Shown in pieces: positions 1 through 6,372 of a stretch of DNA of 32,137 nt. The stretch comes from CALITV01 sp964415795 (GTDB lineage: Bacteria > UBP6 > UBA1177 > JAKLFG01), in contig CAYQBN010000021.1 of NCBI GenBank assembly GCA_964415795.1, positions 1 to 32,137 on the forward strand, read 5' to 3'. The stretch's first letter is position 1. Each line of letters opens with the position of its first letter. Position numbers and translations under genes: made by a program. Under the pieces are notes generated by a model. The model had not been told where the DNA came from. It worked only from the letters and a program-made list of their open reading frames with translations, and made no database searches.

Positions 1-524
1 AGGAGAATGAGCACGAGTCCGCCGGCGATCTCTGCGTTGCGTCCGAAGGCACAGCCGAGCCGTTTGCCGAAGAGAAAGCCACCCAAGCAGACGGCGAAGG
101 TGATGAGACCGATGAGGATGGCGGGGAACCAGATCGAGGTGCAGAGGAAGGTAAGGCTGATGCCGGCGGCGAGCGCATCTATCGAGGTGGCGACGGCGAG
201 GAGAAGGAGCGAGCGGGTGCCAAGGTCAACGACCCGTTCGGTACAGGCGTCACGGCCCCACGCCTCGGCGATCATTTTGCCGCCGATGAAGACGAGGAGC
301 GCAAAGGCGATCCAGTGGTCGATGTGGCAGATGAAGCGGTAGAACGAGCCGGCGATGAGAAATCCGGCGATGGGCATGAGCGTCTGGAAAAGGCCGAAGG
401 CGCCGGCGGTGCGCAGGGCGTTCTTCCGTGCCGCGTGCGGAGAGCCGATGCCGGCCGCTATCGAGACGGCGAAAGCGTCCATGGAAAGGCTGAGCGCGAG
501 GATGACGGTCTCGGGAGTGGTCAC
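1..524 (-). CDS. mntP: Putative manganese efflux pump MntP (3' end outside window)
   Basis: Reading the minus strand from GTG at 524 gives an open frame of 174 residues that runs off the left edge, so the last part of the protein is missing. The product is very hydrophobic and carries the two internally repeated MntP motifs, SMDAFAVSIAAG near residue 14 and ATSIDALAAGI near residue 105, each with the membrane-embedded Asp expected in this family. MntP proteins are about 190 residues with six membrane helices and export Mn(II) across the inner membrane. The GTG start matches the usual family N-terminus, where the first Asp motif lies within 20 residues of the start. The gene starts 7 bases after the PspC-domain gene, so the two probably share the promoter upstream of that gene. 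No Mn riboswitch (yybP-ykoY) was noticed upstream. Confidence 0.9.
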   Translation of the reverse strand, partial: MTTPETVILALSLSMDAFAVSIAAGIGSPHAARKNALRTAGAFGLFQTLMPIAGFLIAGSFYRFICHIDHWIAFALLVFIGGKMIAEAWGRDACTERVVDLGTRSLLLLAVATSIDALAAGISLTFLCTSIWFPAILIGLITFAVCLGGFLFGKRLGCAFGRNAEIAGGLVLIL

Positions 525-531
525 GAAACGC

Positions 532-717
532 TCACTCGTCAGGGCTGGGCATGAGTATCCAGAGGATGAGATAGACGAGGATGCCCGGGAAAGCGGCGCT
601 GAGCACCGACAGGAGCACATAGACCACTCGCACGAGGGTCGGATCCCAGCCGAAGTATTCAGCGATGCCCCCGAGACAGCCGAAGATCATTTTGTTGCGC
701 GACTTGGTGAGCCGCAT
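532..717 (-). CDS. PspC-domain small membrane protein
   Basis: A 61-residue protein that is almost entirely a PspC domain: an N-terminal RLTKSRN segment, a glycine-rich FGCLGGIAEYFG stretch, then a hydrophobic helix ending in LILWILMPSP. Stand-alone PspC-domain proteins are inner-membrane proteins linked to envelope stress, but the role of this one is not shown by the sequence. The start was set at ATG 717 because GGTGGAGG lies 5 bases upstream; an in-frame GTG at 729 sits inside that ribosome binding site and is unlikely. It is followed closely by mntP and preceded by a good promoter, so a two-gene transcript is likely. Confidence 0.88.
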   Translation of the reverse strand: MRLTKSRNKMIFGCLGGIAEYFGWDPTLVRVVYVLLSVLSAAFPGILVYLILWILMPSPDE

Positions 718-746
718 GGGAACCTCCACCGAAAACGGTCGCGCCG

Positions 747-775
747 AGCATACCAGAGAAGAGAGAGCGCGTCAA
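747..775 (-). promoter_or_regulatory. Sigma-70 type promoter for pspC-mntP
   Basis: On the minus strand, TTGACG (775-770), a 17-base spacer and TATGCT (752-747) lie about 30 bases before the PspC gene start. Spacing and both hexamers fit the housekeeping consensus well. Confidence 0.65.
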
Positions 776-800
776 AGAAAGCGATTGCCCCTCTTTTTTC

Positions 801-1394
801 TCAGTACTCCACCGGCAGGCCGAGGAGTCCCGCTTTGAGCGGTCGGTTCGCCGGCTTTGCGCAGAGCCAGATGCCGAAGAGCGCCTTCTTGAAATCGAGC
901 CCGGGTATGACCCCCTTGTAGGTATTGTTCATGCTGACATGGACCCCTTCGCCGGGGATATAGAGGAAGGTTGCGGTGTCGTATTCGCGCGTCGGCCGAT
1001 CGAACCAAGAAAGTAATTTTTCCGACCGTTCCAAGACCGGTTTCAGTTTCTCGGGATCGCGGCCGGTCGAATAGCGGAAGCCGTCCCGCAGTCCTTCGAC
1101 CAGTTCGCCGAGCGGTATCCGTCCGTAGAGGATGTGAAGCCGCATCGCCATCGGCTCGTCGGCATCGATGATGGCCTGCCAATCCTTGGATGGTTTCTTG
1201 AGATAGAGGGTGTTGGCATAAATGTCTATGTAGTATTTGCGGAGGAAGCCGACCCCATTGAGGTAGAGCGTCGTCTCTTTGCTCACCACGAATTCGTCGT
1301 TGAAGCGGTACCCGCGAACGCGGCGTGCCTCGGCGGTGCTGGTGATAAGAAGCGCTGAGCAGGCGACGAGGGTCACGAGGAGGCGTATCAACAT
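801..1394 (-). CDS. Secreted chalcone isomerase-like domain protein
   Basis: A 197-residue protein with a signal peptide (LIRLLVTLVACSALLITST, cleavage near AEA) followed by one domain that matches bacterial chalcone-isomerase-like proteins: early FVVSKETTLYLNGVG, then YYIDIYANTLYLKK, a middle MRLHILYGRI, and a late GVHVSMNNTYKGVIPG before FKKALFGIWLC. Bacterial members of this family are periplasmic, mostly of unknown function, and usually lack the plant enzyme's catalytic set, so no reaction is assigned. An AAGGAG lies 11 bases before the ATG, slightly long. A TATGCT (1446-1441) upstream could be a -10 element but no good -35 is seen. It is divergent from rpoH across a 197-base region. Confidence 0.82.
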   Translation of the reverse strand: MLIRLLVTLVACSALLITSTAEARRVRGYRFNDEFVVSKETTLYLNGVGFLRKYYIDIYANTLYLKKPSKDWQAIIDADEPMAMRLHILYGRIPLGELVEGLRDGFRYSTGRDPEKLKPVLERSEKLLSWFDRPTREYDTATFLYIPGEGVHVSMNNTYKGVIPGLDFKKALFGIWLCAKPANRPLKAGLLGLPVEY

Positions 1395-1521
1395 GCGTGA
1401 GTGTTCTCCTTTAACATTTCATACTAACCACCGAAAGGGTAGCATATTCGAAGGAAAGGGCAACGGAAGTCCCTAAAAAGGCTAAAAAATCGGACAAACA
1501 TCACTTTTATCAAAAATAAAC

Positions 1522-1549
1522 TTGACTAATATCAAGAAGTTGGTATAAG
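1522..1549 (+). promoter_or_regulatory. Sigma-70 type promoter of rpoH
   Basis: TTGACT (1522-1527), a 16-base spacer and TATAAG (1544-1549). The predicted start of transcription falls at about 1556, inside the inverted repeat annotated next, so a repressor bound there would block initiation. Confidence 0.75.
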
Positions 1550-1553
1550 CTTT

Positions 1554-1580
1554 TTAGCAGAGATGATTAATGACTGCTAA
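1554..1580 (+). promoter_or_regulatory. CIRCE-like HrcA operator upstream of rpoH
   Basis: The 27 bases read TTAGCAGAG-N9-GACTGCTAA. The canonical CIRCE element is TTAGCACTC-N9-GAGTGCTAA. The 9-9-9 layout is identical, the right arm matches at 8 of 9 bases and the left arm at 6 of 9, and the outer seven bases of each arm (TTAGCAG / CTGCTAA) are perfectly complementary. It begins 5 bases after the -10 box and ends next to the ribosome binding site, a standard place for an HrcA operator. HrcA itself is not encoded in the window. Confidence 0.65.
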
Positions 1581-1591
1581 TGGAGGTTGCC

Positions 1592-2434
1592 ATGACCATG
1601 TACATCCCGGCGCTTTCGCAGGATTCACTGTCGGCTTACATTCACTCGGCGCTTTCGGTTCCCGACCTTAGTCATGAGGAAGAAAAGCGCCTGTTTACGG
1701 CGTACAAGAAAGAGGGGAGTCTCGAGGCGGCGCGGCGTATCATCCTCGCCAACCTCAAACTTGTCGTCAATGTCGCTTTCAAGTATCGCCGCTTCCGCGA
1801 TGTCGTTGACCTCATTCAGGAGGGCAATGTCGGTCTTATGACGGCGCTCAAGAAGTTCGACCTCAAAAAGGGGGTCCGCTTCGCGACCTATGCACTCTGG
1901 TGGATCAAGGCGAAGATTCAAGAGTTCATCATCTCGCACATGTCCATCGTCCGGTTCGGCAAGCGGCGCGACGAACGGAAACTGTTCTTCAACCTCGTTT
2001 CGACGGTGCGCGACATCGAATCGCACGACCGCGGCCGGGAACTCACCCGCGAGGAACTCGTTGCCGAGGTGGCCAAGCGGCTCAATATGAATCCGGTGCG
2101 GGTCGCCGACAACCTTAAGGTGCTCACTTCCTCGTCCGATGTCTCGATCGATGAGCAGTATGAGGACGGCGGTGAACGCCTCCAGATCGCCGATGCGAAG
2201 AGCGGCGATGTCGTCGAGGATCTCATCGTCGAAGAGAGAAAGGCGATCCTTACTCGGGCGATCGAAACGCTCGATGACCGCGAGCGTCACATCATCGAGA
2301 GCCGGTATCTCACCGAGGAGCCGAAGACGCTCGAGGAGATCGGCCAGACCTACGGCGTTTCGAAGGAGCGGGTGCGCCAGATCGAGGAGCGGGCGCTCGA
2401 GAAACTGCGCCGCCACGCGCTTGCCCACTCATAG
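1592..2434 (+). CDS. rpoH: Heat-shock sigma factor, RpoH (sigma-32) family
   Basis: A 280-residue sigma-70 family factor of the usual RpoH length (the E. coli protein is 284). Region 2 (about residues 48-115) includes NLKLVVNVAFKYR, DLIQEGNVGLMTA and FATYALWWIKAKIQEFI. Right after it, residues 129-135 read RKLFFNL, the RpoH box that separates sigma-32 from RpoD and RpoS. Region 4 (about 225-272) has TLEEIGQTYGVSKERVRQIE, the -35 recognition helix-turn-helix. The start at ATG 1592 is chosen because GGAGG at 1582-1586 is 5 bases upstream; the ATG at 1580 overlaps that site. RpoH directs transcription of chaperone and protease genes. The promoter and CIRCE-like element upstream suggest control by HrcA. 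Its 3' end overlaps the convergent AhpD-like gene by 6 bases. Confidence 0.93.
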   Translation: MTMYIPALSQDSLSAYIHSALSVPDLSHEEEKRLFTAYKKEGSLEAARRIILANLKLVVNVAFKYRRFRDVVDLIQEGNVGLMTALKKFDLKKGVRFATYALWWIKAKIQEFIISHMSIVRFGKRRDERKLFFNLVSTVRDIESHDRGRELTREELVAEVAKRLNMNPVRVADNLKVLTSSSDVSIDEQYEDGGERLQIADAKSGDVVEDLIVEERKAILTRAIETLDDRERHIIESRYLTEEPKTLEEIGQTYGVSKERVRQIEERALEKLRRHALAHS

Positions 2435-2779
2435 CGAAAGATTCTTTTCCGCCATCTCTTTCCATGCGGCAACCGCGCGCCGAAGGTGCGGTATCGTGAT
2501 ACTGCCGCCGACCACGAGCGCGATCGCGAGCGCCTCGTCGAGTTCGGCATCGGAGACCTTCTCGGCGCGGCACCGGAGCAGGTGGTAGCGCACACAGTCG
2601 TCACAGCGCAACACCAGCGAGGCGACAAGGCCGAGCAGTTCCTTGGTCTTCGCCGGCAGTGACCCTTCGCGGTACGCTTGCGAATCGAGCGAGAAGAAAC
2701 GCTTGGTGACCGGGCCGGCGAACGAGAGTGTTGTCTGGGTAAGTCCTTCCCGTTCCTTAATGAACTCTTCAATCTTCAT
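2429..2779 (-). CDS. Carboxymuconolactone decarboxylase (AhpD-like) family protein
   Basis: A 116-residue all-helical protein with the AhpD-like signature: a Glu at residue 47 (AKTKELLGLVASL) and a CDDCVRYH motif with Cys59, Cys62 and His66. In AhpD and relatives these form a redox-active CxxC with a proton relay and act as a peroxidase or disulfide reductase. The single-domain size fits the short members of the family, whose substrates are mostly unknown. GGAGAGGAGAAC precedes the ATG. A possible promoter (TTGCGC-N16-TACGAT, 2840-2813) lies upstream in the region shared with the divergent deoC gene. Confidence 0.88.
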   Translation of the reverse strand: MKIEEFIKEREGLTQTTLSFAGPVTKRFFSLDSQAYREGSLPAKTKELLGLVASLVLRCDDCVRYHLLRCRAEKVSDAELDEALAIALVVGGSITIPHLRRAVAAWKEMAEKNLSL

Positions 2780-2812
2780 GAAGTTCTCCTCTCCAAAGAT
2801 ACCGGTGGTTCC

Positions 2813-2840
2813 ATCGTAGCGGTGGAGACGGTGAGCGCAA
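2813..2840 (-). promoter_or_regulatory. Candidate promoter of the AhpD-like gene
   Basis: On the minus strand, TTGCGC (2840-2835), 16 bases, TACGAT (2818-2813), about 33 bases before the start codon. Both boxes are four-of-six matches, so the call is tentative. Confidence 0.4.
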
Positions 2841-2867
2841 CATTTTTCTTTTCTTGACCACTGCCCT

Positions 2868-2876
2868 TGATATAAT
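2868..2876 (+). promoter_or_regulatory. Extended -10 promoter of deoC
   Basis: TGATATAAT gives a perfect TATAAT (2871-2876) with an upstream TG in the extended -10 position. No -35 at the normal distance is evident; TTGACC at 2854-2859 is only 11 bases away. Confidence 0.55.
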
Positions 2877-2907
2877 CGCCGCAGGTTTGTTTTCTGCGGG
2901 GGTTTTC

Positions 2908-3675
2908 ATGAGAGAACAGATAGTGAAACGGGCACGAGAACTGGCGGGGATCGTGGGGGCTCCTCGAGAGCGGATTGCGCTCATCGAGCGGCACGCCGGC
3001 GAGGTGTGGCATCCTCCCGTTCTCACCCGTGAGCAGGCATCGGCACTCATTGATCATACGCTCCTTGTGTTCGATGCGACCGCAGCGGCGGTGGAACAGC
3101 TGTGCGCCGAAGCGGCAGAGCATTCTTTCAAGGCGGTATGCGTCAATCCCTGCTGGGTGGCGACGGCAAAGGCGGCTCGCGAGCGGCTCGGAGGACGGTT
3201 CCTCATTGCCTCGGTCATCGACTTCCCGCTCGGCGCCTCGACGGTCGAGGCGCGCCGTGTCGAGGCGGCGGCGGCGATCGCCGACGGGTCGCAGGAACTT
3301 GACCTCGTCATCGGCATAGGGCTCCTCAAATCGGGAAAACTTCGGGAGGTGTACGAGGGGATCCGGTGCGTCGCCGGACGGGGGGCGTATCTCAAGGTCA
3401 TTCTCGAGACATCGGCGCTCACGCCTGACGAGAAGCGGGATGCGGCGATCCTCGCGGTCCTCGCGGGGGCCGATATGCTCAAGACCTCGACCGGGGTGAA
3501 CGGTAAGGCGACGGTCGAGGATGTGGCGTTCCTGCGGACGGTGGCAGGATCGGCACTCGGCGTCAAGGCATCGGGCGGTATCCGTGACCGAGCGGCGCTC
3601 GAGCGGATGGTCGCGGCGGGGGCTGACCGAATCGGGGCGAGTGCTTCGTGCGCCATCATGGGGGAGTGGAGATAG
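2908..3675 (+). CDS. deoC: Deoxyribose-phosphate aldolase
   Basis: A 255-residue class I aldolase that splits 2-deoxyribose 5-phosphate into glyceraldehyde 3-phosphate and acetaldehyde in deoxynucleoside breakdown. The family landmarks are present: IDHTLL near residue 48, FKAVCVNPCWV near 74, Asp132 in ELDLVIGIG, the Schiff-base Lys192 in GADMLKTSTG, and Lys220 in GVKASGGIRD. The N-terminus has about 40 extra residues compared with E. coli DeoC, as in many other bacterial forms. ATG 2908 is chosen because GCGGGGG lies 6 bases upstream, although the frame is open further back to 2854. The next gene begins 2 bases after the stop codon, so they are probably co-transcribed, with no obvious functional link. 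Confidence 0.94.
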   Translation: MREQIVKRARELAGIVGAPRERIALIERHAGEVWHPPVLTREQASALIDHTLLVFDATAAAVEQLCAEAAEHSFKAVCVNPCWVATAKAARERLGGRFLIASVIDFPLGASTVEARRVEAAAAIADGSQELDLVIGIGLLKSGKLREVYEGIRCVAGRGAYLKVILETSALTPDEKRDAAILAVLAGADMLKTSTGVNGKATVEDVAFLRTVAGSALGVKASGGIRDRAALERMVAAGADRIGASASCAIMGEWR

Positions 3676-3677
3676 CG

Positions 3678-4535
3678 GTGTTTCGCCGGCAGGTGGTGCT
3701 CCTTACGGCGCTGTTTTGTGTCTCTGCGAGCCTCTTTGCCGGCGTTTCGTTCAAAGAGGGGTTCCCCGAGCCGCTCAAAGCGGCGCTCGAAAGCGATCCG
3801 CGGAGTGCGGCACTCACCGAGACCTTTACTCTTGAGCTGATCGAGGGGAACTTCATCCTTATCGTCACGGGAGAAGGGCTTCTCCGGCGTTTGCCGCTCG
3901 AAAAGACGACCGCAGACGACATCCTCAATGTCCTCGAGACGATGCAGGAGGAACTCACGGTGATCCGTCAGGCGCGGGAGAAGAAGGAGGAGGCGGCGAC
4001 TCCACCGGTGGTTTCTCAGGCGGAAGCGAGACGCGGCGAGGAGAAGCCGCCCGAAAAGAAGCAGGAAGAAAAGAAGGAAGAACCGAAGGTCGAGTGGTTT
4101 GCTTTCGCCGATCCTGACAGCCGGTTCTACCTTGGCCTTACTTTGTCACCTGAGGAGTCGGGCGCAGGGGGACTCGAGTTCTCGGCGGGGGTCGCTTTCT
4201 TTCGCTTTGGTATCAATGCCAAAAAAGGTCTCAATGTAAAACTTTCCGGTGCGCCGAGTCTCGAGTGGGAGGCCTACGGCGTACTCGCGCAGATAGATGT
4301 GCTTCGCGTCGAGGACATCACGTTCTCGACCGGACTCGAAGTGTTCCTCTACCGGCTCAACAACCGGCTCTTCGAGCGCGATCAGATATTCATCGGCGTC
4401 GCCTATAAGTTCCTTTTCATGGTGGCCGGTGTGCGTGCGGCGGTCTCACCGAGCGATGTGGCGATAGAGACGGCTGGACACCGCTACCAAACCGATCAGG
4501 TGCGCGGCATATTCTTCTTCAGTTTTGCGTTCTAG
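3678..4535 (+). CDS. Exported protein with Lys/Glu linker and probable outer-membrane barrel
   Basis: A 285-residue protein I do not recognise. It starts at GTG 3678 with GGAG shortly upstream and a clear signal peptide (VVLLTALFCVSASLFAG). Residues about 22-95 form a small domain, followed by a strongly charged linker (about 98-145) with runs such as EKKQEEKKEEPK. The last 140 residues have alternating hydrophobic strands and end in FFFSFAF, which fits an outer-membrane beta-barrel with a C-terminal Phe. The layout resembles the protein at 6369-7217. It overlaps the convergent polyferredoxin gene by 17 bases. Confidence 0.75.
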   Translation: MFRRQVVLLTALFCVSASLFAGVSFKEGFPEPLKAALESDPRSAALTETFTLELIEGNFILIVTGEGLLRRLPLEKTTADDILNVLETMQEELTVIRQAREKKEEAATPPVVSQAEARRGEEKPPEKKQEEKKEEPKVEWFAFADPDSRFYLGLTLSPEESGAGGLEFSAGVAFFRFGINAKKGLNVKLSGAPSLEWEAYGVLAQIDVLRVEDITFSTGLEVFLYRLNNRLFERDQIFIGVAYKFLFMVAGVRAAVSPSDVAIETAGHRYQTDQVRGIFFFSFAF

Positions 4536-5376
4536 CGCTTTTTTCTGCCGGTGGCGTTACAACGGCGTCGAATGGTGCGAAGCGCCACGAAAGCGCCTTC
4601 ACCTTGGGAGGACAGCCGCGCACGCAGGAACCGCACTTGATGCAGTCGAGGCGGTTTATCTCGTCTGGGAGCGAGAGGCCCATGGGGCACTGTTTGCCGC
4701 ATTCCTGACAGTGGAGGCACTTGGTGTGGTCACGCGCTATCTGGAGCATCGAGATGCGGTTGAAAAGACCGAGGAACAGGCCGAGCGGACAGAGGTAGCG
4801 ACAGAAGGGACGGTGTTCACGCATTGCGCCAAGCACGATGATGACGAGCAGGAAGACCTTCCACGCGAAGGTGAGCCCGACGCCGCTCCGGAACGACTCG
4901 TTTGCGATGACGATGGGAATGCCGGCCTGTAGCGTCCCAGCGGGACAGACCCACGCGCAGAAGGCCGGTATCTCGTGCCAGAAGGGAACGATGAGAACGA
5001 GCGCAACGAAGACGAGCCACTTGAGGTGACGAAGATAGGGGATGATGCGCCGATGCGCCGAGAAGGGGGAGAGTTTGTGAAGGATGTCCTGCAGGAGGCC
5101 GAAGGGACAGGCGTAGGCGCAGGGGCCTCGTCCGAATAGCGTGCCGAAGACCGCGAGTGAACCGATCGCGTAGGTGGGTATCATCTTGGCGTATTCGATG
5201 AGGTACTGTATCGTGCCGATGGGACACGAGAACGGCGCGGCAGGGCAGGAGTAGCAGGTGAGGGTGCTGGTGCAGATCGTCTTCGCCGGGCCGCGGTAGA
5301 TGGTGCCGGTAAAGAAATTCTGAAGGAACGGGTGGTGCACCGCGAGGAAGAAGAACTGGATGAGCCAGCGTCTCAC
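4519..5376 (-). CDS. NapH/YccM-like polyferredoxin membrane protein
   Basis: About 285 residues. The membrane part contains three CxxxCP motifs (GPCAYACPFG, FCAWVCPAG, FCRYLCPLG) plus an N-terminal Cys-rich TCYSCPAAPFSCP, as in the NapH / NosR / YccM group. The C-terminus has two ferredoxin-type 4Fe-4S sites, CLHCQECGKQCP and CIKCGSCVRGCPP. Such proteins move electrons between the quinone pool and a periplasmic or membrane partner. The partner is not obvious here: no nitrate, nitrous oxide or sulfite enzyme lies nearby. The start is placed at GTG 5376, which overlaps the upstream stop codon as GTGA; ATG at 5394 in the same frame is the alternative. It is probably co-transcribed and translationally coupled with the 62-residue CxxC protein. 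Confidence 0.88.
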   Translation of the reverse strand: MRRWLIQFFFLAVHHPFLQNFFTGTIYRGPAKTICTSTLTCYSCPAAPFSCPIGTIQYLIEYAKMIPTYAIGSLAVFGTLFGRGPCAYACPFGLLQDILHKLSPFSAHRRIIPYLRHLKWLVFVALVLIVPFWHEIPAFCAWVCPAGTLQAGIPIVIANESFRSGVGLTFAWKVFLLVIIVLGAMREHRPFCRYLCPLGLFLGLFNRISMLQIARDHTKCLHCQECGKQCPMGLSLPDEINRLDCIKCGSCVRGCPPKVKALSWRFAPFDAVVTPPAEKSARTQN

Positions 5377-5561
5377 TGGTAGAGCCCCATGCACGACTGA
5401 CAGAAGGTGGAACCGTTGACCTTGACAAGGGTCACCTCACGGGTCCCAGTGTTCGGTATCGGCGTGATGAAGGCACGGACGATGAAGAGAAGGGCGATCG
5501 TGAGCAGGACGAATCGCAGGATGACGATCGCTATCTTTCGTGCGATCGGCGTCTTGAACAT
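5373..5561 (-). CDS. Small membrane-anchored CxxC protein, coupled to polyferredoxin
   Basis: A 62-residue protein of unknown family. One hydrophobic segment (about residues 9-30, IVILRFVLLTIALLFIV) is followed by a short extracytoplasmic tail ending in FCQSCMGLYQ, so a CxxC pair sits close to the C-terminus. GAGGAAGGG is 4 bases before the ATG at 5561. The stop overlaps the polyferredoxin start (GTGA), which is strong evidence that the two act together. A redox or cluster-docking role for the CxxC is an inference. Confidence 0.75.
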   Translation of the reverse strand: MFKTPIARKIAIVILRFVLLTIALLFIVRAFITPIPNTGTREVTLVKVNGSTFCQSCMGLYQ

Positions 5562-5596
5562 GGAACCCTTCCTCGCATAACTCCATGAACGGAACG

Positions 5597-5624
5597 ATTG
5601 TCCCAGCGTGCCGGTGAATGTCAA
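5597..5624 (-). promoter_or_regulatory. Candidate promoter of the CxxC protein-polyferredoxin pair
   Basis: On the minus strand, a perfect TTGACA (5624-5619), 16 bases, then GACAAT (5602-5597), about 36 bases before the start codon. Confidence 0.5.
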
Positions 5625-5670
5625 GGTTTCGGCCGCGACGAGAAAGGCTTCTTGTTCCCTTATTTTTTTC

Positions 5671-5701
5671 TTGACCTTATTTTTGTAAGGTATAGTATAA
5701 C
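5671..5701 (+). promoter_or_regulatory. Candidate lexA promoter
   Basis: TTGACC (5671-5676) is followed by the AT-rich TATAGTATAAC at 5691-5701. The best-spaced -10 reading is TAGTAT (5693-5698, 16-base spacer); TATAGT gives 14 and TATAAC gives 19. Confidence 0.5.
5675..5690 (+). promoter_or_regulatory. Inverted repeat between -35 and -10 of lexA (candidate LexA operator 1)
   Basis: CCTTA-N6-TAAGG, perfectly complementary arms. It overlaps the last two bases of the -35 box and fills the promoter spacer, where a repressor would block RNA polymerase. It does not match the E. coli (CTGT-N8-ACAG) or B. subtilis (CGAAC-N4-GTTCG) boxes. Confidence 0.4.
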
Positions 5702-5706
5702 TCTAT

Positions 5707-5722
5707 GTCCGGTTATCTGGAC
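5707..5722 (+). promoter_or_regulatory. Inverted repeat in the lexA leader (candidate LexA operator 2)
   Basis: GTCC-N8-GGAC. The 8-base half sites GTCCGGTT and GTCCAGAT agree at 6 of 8 positions. It ends directly before the GGAGG ribosome binding site (5723-5727). Its centre is 32 bp from that of the upstream repeat, close to three helical turns. Confidence 0.4.
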
Positions 5723-5733
5723 GGAGGTGCGGT

Positions 5734-6372
5734 ATGGCGAAAAAAGACAGCGAACTTACTGATTCACAGCGGTCGCTTCTTGCGGCGATCGAGGAATTCC
5801 GCATGCGGGAGGGTATCCCGCCGACAACACGAGAACTTGCAGAAATGCTTGGTATGGCGGCGGCGAGCGTTCATGAACAGATACGCCGCCTCGAGCGGAA
5901 AGGGTTCATCCGTCGTCGGGCGCGGCAGGCACGGTCGCTCGAGGTGGTGCGACTTCCCGAAGAGTGTTCTTCGACGGGACCAACACGGCTCGTGAGGGTG
6001 CCGGTGCTCGGCCGTATCGCGGCTGGGGAGCCGCTCCTTGCGGTAGAGGGGCACGACGAGGCGATTTATGTGGATGCCGACTCCATCGGAACAGGGCAGT
6101 TCTTTGCGCTCCGCGTGAAGGGCGATTCGATGATCGACGCGGGGATTCATGAGGGCGATCTTGTCGTCGTGCGCCGTCAGCCGGTCGCCAGTTCTGGCGA
6201 CATTGTCGCGGCGCTCCTCGGTGACGAGGCGACGGTCAAAAGGCTTCGCATCGGACGCGATGGTGTCTTCCTCATACCGGAGAACGAACGCTATCAGCCG
6301 ATAACGGTGACGCTTCGTGACGATTTTCGTGTGCTCGGGGTGGTGGTCTCGGTAGTATCAGTTTCCCGCTAG
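5734..6372 (+). CDS. lexA: LexA repressor
   Basis: A 212-residue LexA of normal size. The N-terminal winged helix includes LTDSQRSLLAAIEEF and PPTTRELAEMLGMAAASVHE (recognition helix about residues 41-53). The C-terminal S24 domain has the Ala97-Gly98 cleavage bond in GRIAAGEP, Ser132 in KGDSMIDAGI and Lys169 in ATVKRL, so self-cleavage triggered by RecA is expected to be intact. LexA represses the SOS genes and normally its own gene; the two inverted repeats upstream are candidate sites. The start at ATG 5734 has GGAGG 6 bases upstream. The recognition helix differs from that of E. coli, in line with a different operator. The 3' end overlaps the convergent barrel gene by 4 bases. Confidence 0.96.
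   Translation: MAKKDSELTDSQRSLLAAIEEFRMREGIPPTTRELAEMLGMAAASVHEQIRRLERKGFIRRRARQARSLEVVRLPEECSSTGPTRLVRVPVLGRIAAGEPLLAVEGHDEAIYVDADSIGTGQFFALRVKGDSMIDAGIHEGDLVVVRRQPVASSGDIVAALLGDEATVKRLRIGRDGVFLIPENERYQPITVTLRDDFRVLGVVVSVVSVSR

Noticed and set aside
1521..1536. CTTGA-N6-TCAAG as a second operator upstream of rpoH
   Set aside because: The arms are only 5 bases and half of the match is the -35 box itself; it could easily be chance.
2854..2876. TTGACC plus TATAAT as a normal promoter of deoC
   Set aside because: The spacer is only 11 bases, too short. The extended -10 alone is the better explanation.
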